Assembly (NCBI GenBank): GCA_958450365.1
Contig: CAUEEP010000928.1
Coordinates: forward strand, 1,103,501-1,167,500
Direction: 5' to 3'
Length of the DNA: 64,000 nt
Source of the DNA: Mesorhabditis belari
Lineage: Eukaryota > Nematoda > Chromadorea > Rhabditida > Rhabditidae
Position 1 is the first letter of the stretch; each line of letters begins with the position of its first letter. Under the pieces are notes generated by a model. That model was not told the origin of the DNA, made no database searches, and saw nothing but the letters and a program-made list of their open reading frames with translations. Below, one piece after another: positions 1 through 12,200 of the stretch. A program made the translations under genes and the position numbers.

Positions 1-3000
1 AGTTTCCAAGTTTTCCAATTTCATTTTCCGACCCCACATCGATATTAGAGAGAAAATATAGAGAAAATACGGTATTTACATATCTAGTTTTTATCTAGAA
101 GACTCAACATAAGCAGAGCTTTTTGATTTGTTAATCTAATCTTCTCAACCTTGATCTCCGCCTTCTTCATCTTCTTCGCCATCTCGTAGTTGTCGGAGTC
201 CAAACGAGGAGAGTTTCACCATCCAACGAGCATCTGAAAACATTGAATAAAGCTTTCATGAAGTAATAACTCTAACTTTCCCTCCTTTACAGATAATTCT
301 ATTGTAACAATTTGCTCACCGATCAAACAATTCGTCGATTTGAGTCTTCCATGGCATCCAATTGGACTCGAGTGCAGAAACTCGAGACCCTATTTCATCG
401 AAATTGATTAAATGATTCAAAAATCTTCGTACAGTCACAATATCTTTGCTCATTTGATAGAGGAAGATGTCCTCCAATTGAAGTTGATCACTTTCAAGGA
501 TTTCCTGGAAGCACCTTTAGTTAACAAGCTCAAAATTTGGTGACCAAGCCGAACGTCTAAACGTAAGCGTAAGCCAAACAAACCTTCAACGATCCCCGAC
601 TTGCCAACTCGTGTACAATGAAAACGGACGGAGTGTGCACAACCATTCCCTTCAAAGCCAACAAATTCTCGTGATGGCATTCTTGCATCTGAAAAATCTT
701 CGTTATCTTTCCGTTGCTTCATTGATTTCTCACTTGTATAATCTCTTTTCGCACTTCTCGATTCAATTGGACATCTTCTTTCCAAATTCTCTTCAATCCG
801 ATCAGCGCTCCCTCGTGCATTCCGACTGCGAAACCCATCAGCTGAAGATCTTTTTTTTCTTTGTTTTTCATGTCATGATGTTTTTATCAAGTCAAGGGTT
901 ATTTTAATTAGGTCTGTAGATCACCAAAGTCAGCCAAGGCTTGACTTTGACTTGACTCTCTTCGACCAACTGTTAAATCTTGTCCCCTTTCTTTTCCTTT
1001 ACATTATTCCATCTTGCATCCAATGGATCATCTCCTTCTTTTATCGGTCCTGCATCGAGAATTTCCCCAAATCCGTCCATTGGCGCTGGTCCAACCATGC
1101 TTCCCTAAAAAGTTCGCTTACAAATGTAATGTTGATATTTGAAAACCCTTGAAAAATTCGATCCTCTGCGGAAATTTTGCGCGAAATCGCCAATAAGAAA
1201 ATGGCTACCCTTGGCATCGTGCTGAATACGGTAGTTGACTTTAGAAATTGTTATTTTCTAATCAAATAATCACAAAAAATGACCCCAACAAACGAATCTC
1301 TCATATCGTGAATTGATCGAATACTTCTCGTTGAGAGAATATTCACGTGTTTCTTCAAAATGATATCTCGACGATCGATGAGAAATGAAAGCGAGTGAAG
1401 ACGACGCTCGAAACGATAACGACTAAATGAAGAACATTCCCGTCCACTAGATGATTAGGCGTTTACCGATAGAGTACAGCGGCGATCGAGATGAGAATAC
1501 AAACGACCACAATTGAAGCACAGGAAAGAATGATGAAGAGACGGTCTCGAGGCTGCAAATGAATGAGTGATAAGTGTGATGGTTAGCAAACCTGCATGCA
1601 GAGCTCATTATGGAATCCACAAGCAGGTACATCAAGTGGTGGACCACCGGATATCCATTTTGGTGTCCATGAGAGGGGTTTAATATCGGTAGCTAGCTAA
1701 AGAATTACATTGATTTGATGGGGGTTTTGTTTTGTTTTTTTTGTTTGTTTGTTTTTTTGTTTGTTTGTTTGTTTGTTTTGTTTGTTCCTAACCCAGTTCG
1801 TTGTATTCGTTTGATCGATTGTCACTCTTCCAGCTGCCCAGAAGCCCCAAGTTGTTGAATTTGAGCCCTAAATAGACAATCGAGAATTGCACAAAAGATT
1901 TCTGCTCATACATCAGTGAAATTGGCAACTCGATAGATTGTAGCCGATCCACTCACAAAACCATAATAGTTGATTAAATCGGGTGCACCAGTGATGCCTT
2001 GAAATCATGAAATGAAAGTTAGTCAAGAAGTCAAGAAATACGACTTCGAAATGCTCGATTTCTTTTTTCTTACTTATAAATGCTCGATTCGCCATGTATT
2101 GTACGATTATTGATCCATTTGAGATATCTTGACTGTAATCTAACATTCCCGCTCCAACCATCATCCAAACTTTCGCCGCATCGTAGACCCGAGAGAAACG
2201 ATCCCAATATGTTGGCTGAAAAAGAGTATAGCTTCATTTGAGAACCACAAGAGTACGATTGACTCCAGCGATCACTCCAGCGATCCCAAATCAATCCCTA
2301 TCGCTTACCCCATCATTCATCCCATAATTTGTTTGAATCCAATCATTTCCCTCATTCATATAATTCTCCCATCCTTTATCCGCATATCCAGGCGGTGGTC
2401 CATCAGTGAAAAACAAAGCGTTTCTAGACAAGAATCTCTGCTCATTTACCCAATCTCATCCATCCAAACCTCAGCACCAAATCCATATCCGCATCGGTGA
2501 CATTGTAGTTTGTAACTGAAATGAAGAAAAAAGGTTTTTCTCATAATTGAATTGCAAATCATACAGTCATTGTTGCCCAAATTGGTCGCATTTTGTGCTG
2601 TATCGATCCATTCTCTCACTTCGTTGTACGACAATGAGCAAATGAGGAAATATTGCCCGGTTGAGTGGAGTCCTTTTTCAAATTACTATTTTTATCAATT
2701 CTTGTTTCTCACCAAGTTGCGCTAAACTAAGCAAAAAGTTTCTGCAAACAGTGCCCGTTGGATCGATGCCGACAAAGACTGAAAAGGATTACGGTATTGC
2801 GACAATGCCGAGCTACAGTAGCCTGCTTCCTTCTTGCATCTTCTTGCATCATCTTTCATTTTCAAAATTTCAAAATACCCCTAGCTGCTTGTACATCTTG
2901 TGAGACTTTTGTGAGAGTGTAATTATGATTCGCAGTCACATCGTAACGAGAATCCAACAAAATGCTCACTCCACAATTGATAAGAGCGGCTAAATCATGG

Positions 3001-4213
3001 ATAATCATGGATAATCATGGATAATCATGGATATATTCTTACAATAACCCTTTTTTTTTGCTTACCGCTTGCCTCATCGCGAACATTTGAATCGAAAGTT
3101 GAAAGGAAAAGCGGTGAAATCAAACCAATATGCGACCATCCGAATTGAGAAATCAGAACAGATAAAGCATTCCCGGAGAGACTTTAATTAAGTAATGATT
3201 AAATAATGATTGTTCAACAATAATGATTGTTGTTGATTGTTCAACAATAACAACAATTTTATAAAGATAATCTCCATTTTCTATATAGTACCCTGGTGAA
3301 GCCGAGAGGAAAACCGAAGTTGTCGGGAAGCCGACCATCAGCTGCTGATTGTAGCCACAATTCTATCATGTTTACTTTATTGAGAACCCTTTCAGTTTAA
3401 AACAAACATCAACAATTGTCATCTTTTCATAGAAACCCGTCACTGCAGTCTCCACATCGCAATTCTGTGTCAATCCATAAATTGCGGTTACCTGAAATTA
3501 TGGGAAACGATCTAAAATCCATCATAGCATACCGTAAATCGTAATGAATTTTGCACTAAAACATTTCAAACCTTATGCATTCAAAGTTAAAGCATATAGT
3601 AGATAATAGAATTTATCACCTATATCTACCATAAAATTAGTTAGAATAACTATTGTAGCTTTATGTTTTTATCACCCACATTTTTGAGTCTACTCGCCGT
3701 CGATGCCGCAGCCACCGGATTCTGATTGAGATTATCGATGACAATTGGCCGGAAATCGGCAAAGAATTTGAGCGACGAAGAGTTTGAGCTTAAAGAAATG
3801 AAATCTTCACAAGTTTTCACTCGCTCACATTTCATTCGTTTGATTCGAGTTTAGAGTGACATATTGTGAGGCGAGCGACAGTGCAGACATCACATATCGC
3901 AATCCTGAAAGGAGTTCAGCATTGAAGCATTGAAAGCAATATTTCAGGCCAACCCCCATCATTGCACGATCCATCGAGACAAGTCGCCGGTCCAAGGACA
4001 GCAACTGAAGTAAACTTTTACATTTATCACCGAAATTGTGATCATTTCTGTTTGCTTATTTCAATTGCTGAATTGTGAATTGCTGAAAATCGAACGTGTA
4101 AACGGTGTCTGCAATTTCTTTCCGTCCGTCTGCACGGATCCAGATTGAACAAGCGATTTCCGTTGTCCCGCCATGAAAAAAACAAATAATCCGAGCATCC
4201 ATTTTGAATCCAT
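1..4213 (-). CDS. receptor-type guanylate cyclase (GCY family), 3' part missing
   Basis: Single-pass receptor expected to make cGMP in sensory neurons or other cells. Read on the minus strand, exons follow the family order. A Met-rich hydrophobic start lies at 4213. The extracellular ANF-receptor-like ligand domain covers about 4000-1790, with exons at 3824-3650 and 2300-2090 and motifs such as VYDAAKVW and NGSIIVQYMANRAF. The membrane-proximal exon (1696-1592) carries PPLDVPACGF, which is characteristic of nematode GCYs. The transmembrane exon (1552-1467) reads IILSCASIVVVCILISIAAV. The kinase-homology domain has exons 841-734, 688-584 (HHENLLALKGMVV), 504-433, 389-320 (HGRLKSTNC) and 233-150. 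In the HGRLKSTNC loop the catalytic Asp of active kinases is absent, as expected for this pseudokinase. The rest of the kinase-homology domain, the coiled coil and the cyclase domain lie beyond position 1. The first two or three N-terminal exon joins are uncertain. Family call is firm; the individual gcy orthologue cannot be named. Confidence 0.85.
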
Positions 4214-4420
4214 TTTGAACTACAGCAAAAAACCCGTTGAAGTCGATGAAATAACCTTGAAAGCTTTGTGATTAGTTATTAGAAAACGATAGTTGTCGAT
4301 AGTTTTCCCCAGAAAATTTCAGCAAAAACTTTACATTCAAATTCCAAAATTTGGCGCATAGAAATTCGGCAAGAACCCCCGTTTATCGATCGATTTCTGC
4401 CAACAACAGTCAAGCATACT

Positions 4421-5067
4421 TACCGTAAATACTGTAATAGTACCCCACCCCCATAATGACGGTGCGGAGCATTGCGTAGTCTAGCTTTGGAGCGTAGTCT
4501 AGCTTTGGAGCGTAGTCTAGCTTTGGAGCGTAGTCTAGCTTGGGCTCGGCTTGGGCGGTCTGGCTTGGGCGTAGCTTTTGGGTAGTCTGCTTTGGAGCGT
4601 AGTCATTGGGCGTAGTCTAGCTTTGGGCGTAGTCTAGCTTTGGGGTAGTCTAGCTTTGGGCGTAGCTTTGGGCGTAGTCTAGCTTGGAGCGTAGTCTAGC
4701 TTGGGCGTAGTCTGGCTTTGGGGCGTAGTCTAGCTTTGGAGCGTAGTCTAGCTTTGGAGCGTAGTCTAGCTTTGGAGCGTAGTCTAGCTTTGGAGCGTAG
4801 TCTAGCTTTGGAGCGTAGTCTAGCTTTGGAGCGTAGTCTAGCTTTGGAGCGTAGTCTAGCTTTGAACGAGTTTTTCTCGACACTTGTTTATGCTACAATG
4901 CGCGCTTAGGTATCAAAAAATAGCCCTGAACTTCAGCTATTTTTTGATACCAAAGACGCATTTTTTGAAAGTACGGGCGCTTTGAAAAAAAATGAAATAC
5001 TAAAAAACTTTTCCGCCTACGCGACTGTACGAGGGGGGGGGGGGGTACTATTACAGTATTTACGGTA
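4421..5067. mobile_element. palindromic TIR element (TACCGTAAATACTG family), expanded copy
   Basis: The ends are inverted repeats starting TACCGTAAATACTGTAATAG (4421-4440) and its complement (5048-5067), flanked by possible TA duplication. The right half contains a small hairpin around 4905-4955 (TCAAAAAATAGCCCTGAA and its complement). There is no coding capacity. A 281-bp relative lies at 23914-24194 in opposite orientation. This copy is longer because an 18-bp unit in its interior was multiplied (4474-4864). Confidence 0.8.
4474..4864. repeat. 18-bp minisatellite (GTAGTCTAGCTTTGGAGC)
   Basis: About 20-22 tandem copies of an 18-bp unit. The last eight or so (about 4720-4862) are almost identical and the middle (4540-4700) is degenerate. 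The unit length is a multiple of three, so it gives spurious ORFs on both strands. It sits inside the TIR element and derives from a sequence present once in the related element at 23914-24194. Confidence 0.9.
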
Positions 5068-5355
5068 ACTGCAAACATTTCACGATCGTTTAGAACTCTT
5101 TTTCTTTTACTTAGGATAAGATTTTATGGGGAAAAGAAATCGACAACTACCTAGAAAATTTCAGTTTAATTTATCAAAATGTTTTTGTGTATTAAATTTT
5201 GAGTAAACGTTCTGGATAAAAGGAAAAAACTTGAGGAAATCACTGATTTCCCGTCAAGGAAATCATGAGGTTTTTCAGAAAAAGTTCAGCTACGGAAATT
5301 AAACGAAAATCGACGATTTACAGTAGTCTTTTCGGGGAAGATGAGCAAATTTCGA

Positions 5356-5858
5356 GGGAGTGGGACAAATGCGACCTTTTCTTTGCGCACCCGGACATTT
5401 GCGCACCTTTTTTCGCGCACCTTGCCCATTAGCGCCCCTTTTTTCGCGTTTTAAAAAGCTCTAAAAAGCTAATATTAACGAATTTCTATTCCAAAAGTTG
5501 TTTTTCTAGGTAATTTTAGGGCGTAGACTCGAAATTTTGACATAACAGAGCGTGTGGAACCAATTTGAAAGACAAAACGGCTAGATCAAATTACAGAAAT
5601 GGTCAAATTATAAAATTGTCGATTTTTCTCTTTGTATAACTCCGTCCGTTTGTTTCCACAAGCTCTGATATGTCAAAATTTCGATTCTACGCCCTAAAAT
5701 TATCTAGAAAAACAACTTTTGAAATAGAAATTGGTTAATATTAGCTTTTAGAGCTTTTTTAAAACGTGAAAAAAGGTGCGCTAATGGGCTAAGTGCGGGA
5801 AAAAAGGTGCGCAAATGTCCGGGTGCGCAAAAAAAAGCTTGCATTTTGTCCCACTCCC
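5356..5858. mobile_element. foldback (long inverted repeat) element
   Basis: Two arms of roughly 210 bp are inverted copies of each other: left from GGGAGTGGGACAAATGCG (5356), right ending in GTCCCACTCCC (5858), with a short centre near 5585-5640. Shared internal words include GCGCACCCGGACATTTGCGC and TTTTAGGGCGTAGA. A partial third copy of the end (GTCGCATTTGTCCCACTCCC) lies at 5984-6003, so a second related insertion or duplication followed. Non-coding. Confidence 0.8.
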
Positions 5859-6566
5859 GATGATTGGCGAAGAAAGCACGAACACTGACTTATATACCAC
5901 TCCTTTTAAAGATATTCAGCCGTTTAAGCGATTTTGTCGGGAAATTCCCTTCAAATTTAAAGATATTCAGCGTGCGCAAAAAAACGTCGCATTTGTCCCA
6001 CTCCCTAACTGGAAGAGCTTATTTATTATTTGAATATTCAGATTGATTGAATGAGCTCAAGAAAACTCAAGAAAAGATGGTTTATCGAAATGAAGAAAAG
6101 GAAATCTGGTAGAAAAGAAAAAAAAACGAAAAAATAGAATCGTTCTCATCAAAAAAAAAAAAGAAAAAAAAACCCAAAATTGACTTAAAATTAGTGAAAC
6201 CGAAAATAGAAATAGCTTCATTTTTTTGTTTTTTTTTGGAAAATTTAGAAAATAATTCGACTTTCGTCAAAGGATATTAGTAATTTCCGATTGAAATTTT
6301 CAAATTTCTTTTTTTTATTATAAAAATAGAAAATGATGTATTGTTGAAAAAGGAAATTAGATCGAGAAAAGTGTTACCAAAATGGGAAACTCGAGATTAG
6401 ATCAAAAAAAAAAAAAATGGGGGTAAAGGTTTAAAGGAAATGTGTCCCTTTGTCAATTAGAGAATCTTTTCATAACAAGTCAATTGTTATGAAAAGATTG
6501 GAAGAATTTGAATCGAACATTTTGAAAGTAAACAATCTTGATTTTTGAATTTTTTTTTTTTGATTC

Positions 6567-7345
6567 TATTAGGTGGATGCATAAGAAATGCGGATTTGTA
6601 CATTTTCATATCTTTTCAATGATAGAAATCTGATATCGATGAATGTTATAAACTATTTGAAAGCTATGAAAGTTTTTCTTATCCATCTCCTCTATAAAAT
6701 GGGCTACAAAATGTGTTTCAATTGATCGAAGCATTGAAGAAATTTCGAGAGCGAAATGCGAGTGACCAAAAAAGGAATCGAGTCACTTTAGGGACAAGTT
6801 TAGTGTGTTCAAAATAGAGTTAGCTTCCCAAAATTAAAGATTTTTAAAAAAAAAATGGATAACTATATATGAATTGATTAAAAAAGTCAAACGGAAATGC
6901 ATTGACAGAACTTTAGATAGAGCGTAAGTTTTAAACCCTCAAAACCGGCTTTTTCACAAAAAAGAAAAATGATTGTAAAAATAAAGTTTTCCCATGAAAT
7001 GATCCCAACTCTTAATTATTTTTGAATGATATTTTTAGGATAATGATTTTCGGGCGCTCATTTTCCACTAGATAGTCAAAACAGAACTCTTGTGAAAGTG
7101 GGGTTTTCAAAAAGTGCCCTTTTTTGGTCACTCGCATTAATGCATTACAGAAATGCATTTACAGAAAGAGCGTAAGTTTTAAACCCTCAAAACTGGCTGT
7201 CAAAAAACCGATTTTTTTAGATAACTTACTAATCTATTAGGTAGATGCATAAGAAATGCGAATTTGAACATTTTCATATCTTTCCAATGATAGAAATCTG
7301 ATATCGATGAATGTTATCAACTATTTGAAAGTTGTAAATCTCCTC
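6567..7345. repeat. pair of direct repeats of about 100 bp, with a second diverged pair
   Basis: A block beginning TCTATTAGGTGGATGCATAA at 6567 recurs at about 7237 with few changes. A second block (GAGCGTAAGTTTTAAACCCTC) occurs at about 6920 and 7169. This suggests an old tandem duplication of about 250-670 bp or two copies of a mobile repeat. No coding potential seen. Confidence 0.6.
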
Positions 7346-7437
7346 TATAAAGTGTAAAGTTGTAAATCTCCTCTATAAAGTGTAAAGTTGCAAATCTCCT
7401 CTATAAAGTGTAAAGTCGTAAATCTCCTCTATAAAAT
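7330..7437. repeat. 27-28-bp tandem repeat, four copies
   Basis: Unit AAGTTGTAAATCTCCTCTAT plus AAAGTGT, repeated four times with single-base differences. It lies in the intergenic space upstream of the LRR gene. Confidence 0.85.
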
Positions 7438-7439
7438 AG

Positions 7440-8583
7440 GCTACAAAACGTGTTTCAATTGATCTTGAAGCATTGAAGAAATGAAATGCTTAAAGGAAAT
7501 TTGTCACAATTAGGGAATCTTTTGTTATGAAAAGATTGAAAGACTTTCAATCATTTTTCATGAAACAATTTCAAAGTAAACGATCTTGATTTTTGAATTT
7601 TTTCGATTCTACCTAAACGCTAAATAGGTTTTTTTTGCTTTGACATTAATATACCGTAATCATCTTGTGACTTTAAAGTGCTTCGCTAGAATCGCTAGCT
7701 ATCTTTTGTGTCTCTTATTTAATTCTTTTTCTAAATCGTCTCCCTTTAGTACCGTAATTTTGTCACTAATTTTCATCTTTCCTTTCATTTTTTAGCCCGG
7801 AAATTAGTCTTTTCCTTTTCATTTTCCCTTTTTTTTGTCACGAGTTCTCTACTGTATCCTCAGATTTTTCGATAAACACACTTTTTTTTTTTCCTCATTT
7901 TCAGTTCACTATCTAGAAAAATCTGCTTAAATAATATATTATTTTTAGCTTTATTTATTTGGCTTAGTTTGTTTGTAACATATTTGTCTTTACTATTAGT
8001 TTGTTAAGAAGACTTTTTAATTGAATCGTACTGCTTTAAAGTCCCATAATTTTCTCTACAGATAATAGAGATCAGCTTTTATAGTTTTAACGAGAAGAAT
8101 TCATGATTTTGAATGATATAAAATAGAGTTTGAGCTAGACAATATAGAGAAGAATCTAGAGAAAATGAATAATTCCAATCGATTCCCCGTCCCCGAAAAT
8201 CCCTGGGTACAAATTTACAGCTGAATTTCTCTTTTTAAACCATCTATGAAGCAAAAGACAAATCCTTATGTAAATGACTGACAATGTGTTCTCGGTGCGT
8301 GCCCACAATCGCTCACCATCTAGCATAGGGCTCTGGTACAAGGTGCTTCCCTTTTCGTATCTGTAAAGCGGAAGAAGCACTCAGTGACTGACGACTTTGC
8401 GTCGTCACTATGCCCAAATTTTTTGGAAGGGATTTTTCCCCCCAACTTCGACTATATTTTTTGAACATTTTGGGGATTCTTTGGAAAAGAAAATTATAGA
8501 TCTTTAAATCAATACTATTCATTCAAAACTTTCAACAGATTAAAGCCCTTTGATTGTAGGTAACACGAACGTCCAAGCCTCAA
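7440..8583. other. intergenic stretch upstream of the LRR gene
   Basis: AT-rich, with T- and A-runs and no recognisable gene. It should contain the promoter of the LRR gene (start 8584). Short ORFs here have no splice-consistent continuation that I could follow. Confidence 0.4.
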
Positions 8584-9202
8584 ATGGTCACATTTTTGGG
8601 CTTAAGGTGAGTTCTGAAGAAAGTAAAAGAAACATTATAAAGATTGAAATTTGTTTTTCAAAACTTCTTTCTTAGTTTCGTTTTTCTTTTGCCCTTTTTT
8701 GATTTGTGCGATTCAACGCTGGCCATTCCACAATGTCGAGAATCATTTCGAGTCTTCAAGGGTAATATTTATGGGTGAGTCGAGAAAAGAAAAAGTAAAT
8801 TTAGAAATATAGAAACTTTAGAAACTTTAGAAACAACTTTAGAAAATATCCATCTCTTTTAATCTATTGAAAACAAAATTCTCTTTAAAACTTTAAAACA
8901 GATGAAATTCAGTGCCACTTATGCGAACTATGAGGTTCCAGTGGACAGTCAACAGTTCAGTCTCACGTCTTTTCCATTCATATGCACTGATTTTGCGACA
9001 AAACAGCGGTATGTTTAGCATAAAAGACTTCAAAGACATAAAAGACTTCTTTTTATATTTATATAAAAAGAGTTATTCAGTTATGGTTGGATGAATGCCG
9101 ATGTTTACAAGAGTGGACAATTTTTGCCGAATTATTGTGCTCCAGGCTGTATACATCAAGTCGCATTCACGGGTATGTCATAGAGAATTTACTGAATGGA
9201 TA

Positions 9203-9258
<56 letters not shown>

Positions 9259-12200
9259 AATCGAATATTTGGTAATGCTTGGCTTGACATAATCATTTGT
9301 TTTTGTTGGCTTGACATAATCATTTCACTTGACATAATCATTTGTTTTCAATGAAATCTCTCAGGTTCAATCACTTGTGGAATTCGCCGTCCACCGATGG
9401 TCTGGGGTCCGCTAAATCCATCAACTGTCGAGACGACAAATTGTGATGATCTCAATCTGCCGATGCACAATTACAGTTTCGCGCAGGTTGAATGATGAAG
9501 TACTTTCAGAGTACCGCTCCTCTAGTCTCTCCCTTTCCATTGGCAATTGTATTTTGCCATTTTCTCATTATCTATTGAAACAATTTTTATGATTTTCGTA
9601 GGGTTCGATGGAGAATTAAGTTACGCATCAAATGACAGGAAAATCATAAAAATTGAAGCAGTAGATAGCGAGAAAATAGCAAAATGCCATTGCCAATGGC
9701 AAGGGAGAGACTAGGAGGGAGGCGGTACTTTGAAAGTATAAATGAAAGTATAAATGAAAGTATAAATGATAAATTGAAAACATTAATTAACATTGAAATT
9801 ATTGAAAAAAAGGAAAATCTTGATTTTTGTCGACTTCAGCAAGCCGTTTTGGGTGTTTCGGATGGAATCCCCGATTCAGCTCTCAAATATTTGGCCTCAT
9901 TTCCGTGGAAAGGGATTCAGGTTTGCGGTCTTTTTCCTTAGATTTTCCTTAGATTCACGCATTCTTTTTTCTTTCTTCTACAGCTTTACAATCAATTCGA
10001 CAATGAGACGGCATTTTCTTTAACGATTAAATATCTTCTCGATAATGTGCCCACTATTGAAGAGGTTTTTCAACTTTAAATCTTTCTTTAATTCTCTCGA
10101 AGAAATCGATTTTTTAGCTTTATGTGATACCGGCAATTTATTCATTTCAACAAGATATGACAAATATCTTCAATTTGACGACAACCAGAGAATGGAAAGT
10201 GGTGAGTGGATTGGAAATCTAAAGAGATCTTTCGATCTTTTCTGAAAAGACACTTATTTTCATCACCGTAATCAAGGTAATCATATTTTGCTGAGTCATC
10301 TTGGGTTTTAATCATTGCATCCCATACATACAATGGTCTCAGCATACTTCCGATCAATTCGTTCGTAGTAGACGTTCGTAATAGACGTTGGTGGCTGCTC
10401 AATTCCATGCCAAATCTTTTGAACTCTCAAAGATCTTTCTTTAAGAAAGATGATGTTCTCTCAAATTTTGTTTTACGTCGGGCCATCAATGCTGAATAGG
10501 ATTGCAATCAGGAGAAGCAGATAAATGTCATTAACCAGTCAAGAAGACAAAAAAAAAAACGTCGATTTGATATGTTCGCTTTTCGGTTCATCATCAAACC
10601 GCTTGTGTGTTTTGGGTCGTTGTCTTGTTGAAAGAGCCGAAGCTATATTTTTACTAGCGTGAGGGAGCATTGATTCCGTTAATATTTTAGCATATTTGAG
10701 TCCATCTATAATTCCGTCGATAAGAACGAGAGGCCCGATCGACTGTGCTGAGAGACATCCCCAACAAATTCCGTCTCCATTCAATTTCACGGTCAGAATG
10801 GTGCACTTCAACTTGTATCGTGTTCCAATCGATCTTTTGATCAAATAGAGACCATTTGAGTTGCAAATATTGAATATTGTTGTAAAGCACGTGCTTCCAA
10901 GTCTCAATTATCCAGTGTTGATGCTCCAAAGCGAATTGTAGACTCGCTGTTACATTGACATTAAACTTGTTCTTTAGAAACTTCTTTCCATTGGTGACAT
11001 TCGATGCCGTTGAATCTTTAACAGCTTTCGTGGCGGCCTTCTCGAGTATAATCCAAACGTTTTAAGTTGATTCCTCATTTTCTCGCTGTTACATTGACAT
11101 TAAACTTGTTCTTCAGAAACTTCTTTCCATCGATGGCAGTGAGAGTGGGCGTCAAAACGTGATACTTCTAAAGGGTTCGATTCTTTTGCTCCGTAGTTTT
11201 TGATGGGCAATCACTTCTCAATTTCCCGTGCACATTTCCCTCCTCACGAAATTGTTTCCACAGCCTCTTGAGACAGTCTTTTGACCATCTTCTGTTTGAT
11301 CCCTCGAACGATGTGCTCCTTTGTCGGCGTGTCGATTCCAAGTCTCAATTATCCAGTGTTGATGCTCCAAAGCAAAGTAGACTCGCTGTTACATTGACGT
11401 TGAACTTATCCTTCAGAAACTTCTTTCCATCGGTGGCAGTGAGAGTGGCAGTGAGAGTCAAAACGTGATACTTCTAAAGGGTTCGATTCTTTTGCTCCGT
11501 AGTTTTTGATGGGCAATCACTTCTCAATTTCCCGTGCACGTTTCCCTCCTCACGAAATTGTTTCCACAGCCTCTTGAGACAGTCTTTTGACCATCTTCTG
11601 TTTGATCCCTGGAACAATCTTCTCCTTTGTCGGCGTGTCGATATCCCGTTCGTCAACGATCACTAAAGAAAATAGTATAAGAAAAAAAATGTAGAAGGAG
11701 AAGAAAGTAAAAAGAAAAAGGGGTTCAATACTTTTTCCATCACTGTCTATATTGAAATTTCAGATCAGTTTCGAGTCAGTCGCTTTCCCGGATGGGCTCA
11801 TCTATCAGACGACCTCATTGAAAGTGCAAATTCCTCCAAATCTTTAAATCTCTTCATTTTTTAGGCTCTCCGTTTCTATAAATCGAAAATAGCGACAATT
11901 CCATCATGGGTTCAAAAGCAGAAAAATCTCCAATATCTCCAAATCGACAACGACAATGCAGTTGCCTCATTGACCGGTTTAGAGTTGATCGCCGATCTTC
12001 CCTTGGAACATCTTTTCTTGCCTAGGTATGGTAGATTTTGACTTGCACCCCAATCCGTACGAATAGTTTTTCCTTGAGCACAAAACTTAGCTGCCAAATC
12101 GTGACTCTAATGGTACAAAAATGCGAATTCCTTATCTAATATCTCTCTAGATGCAATCTGAAAACTCTGAATTCTCCTCTTGTCACCACATCATCTCTAA

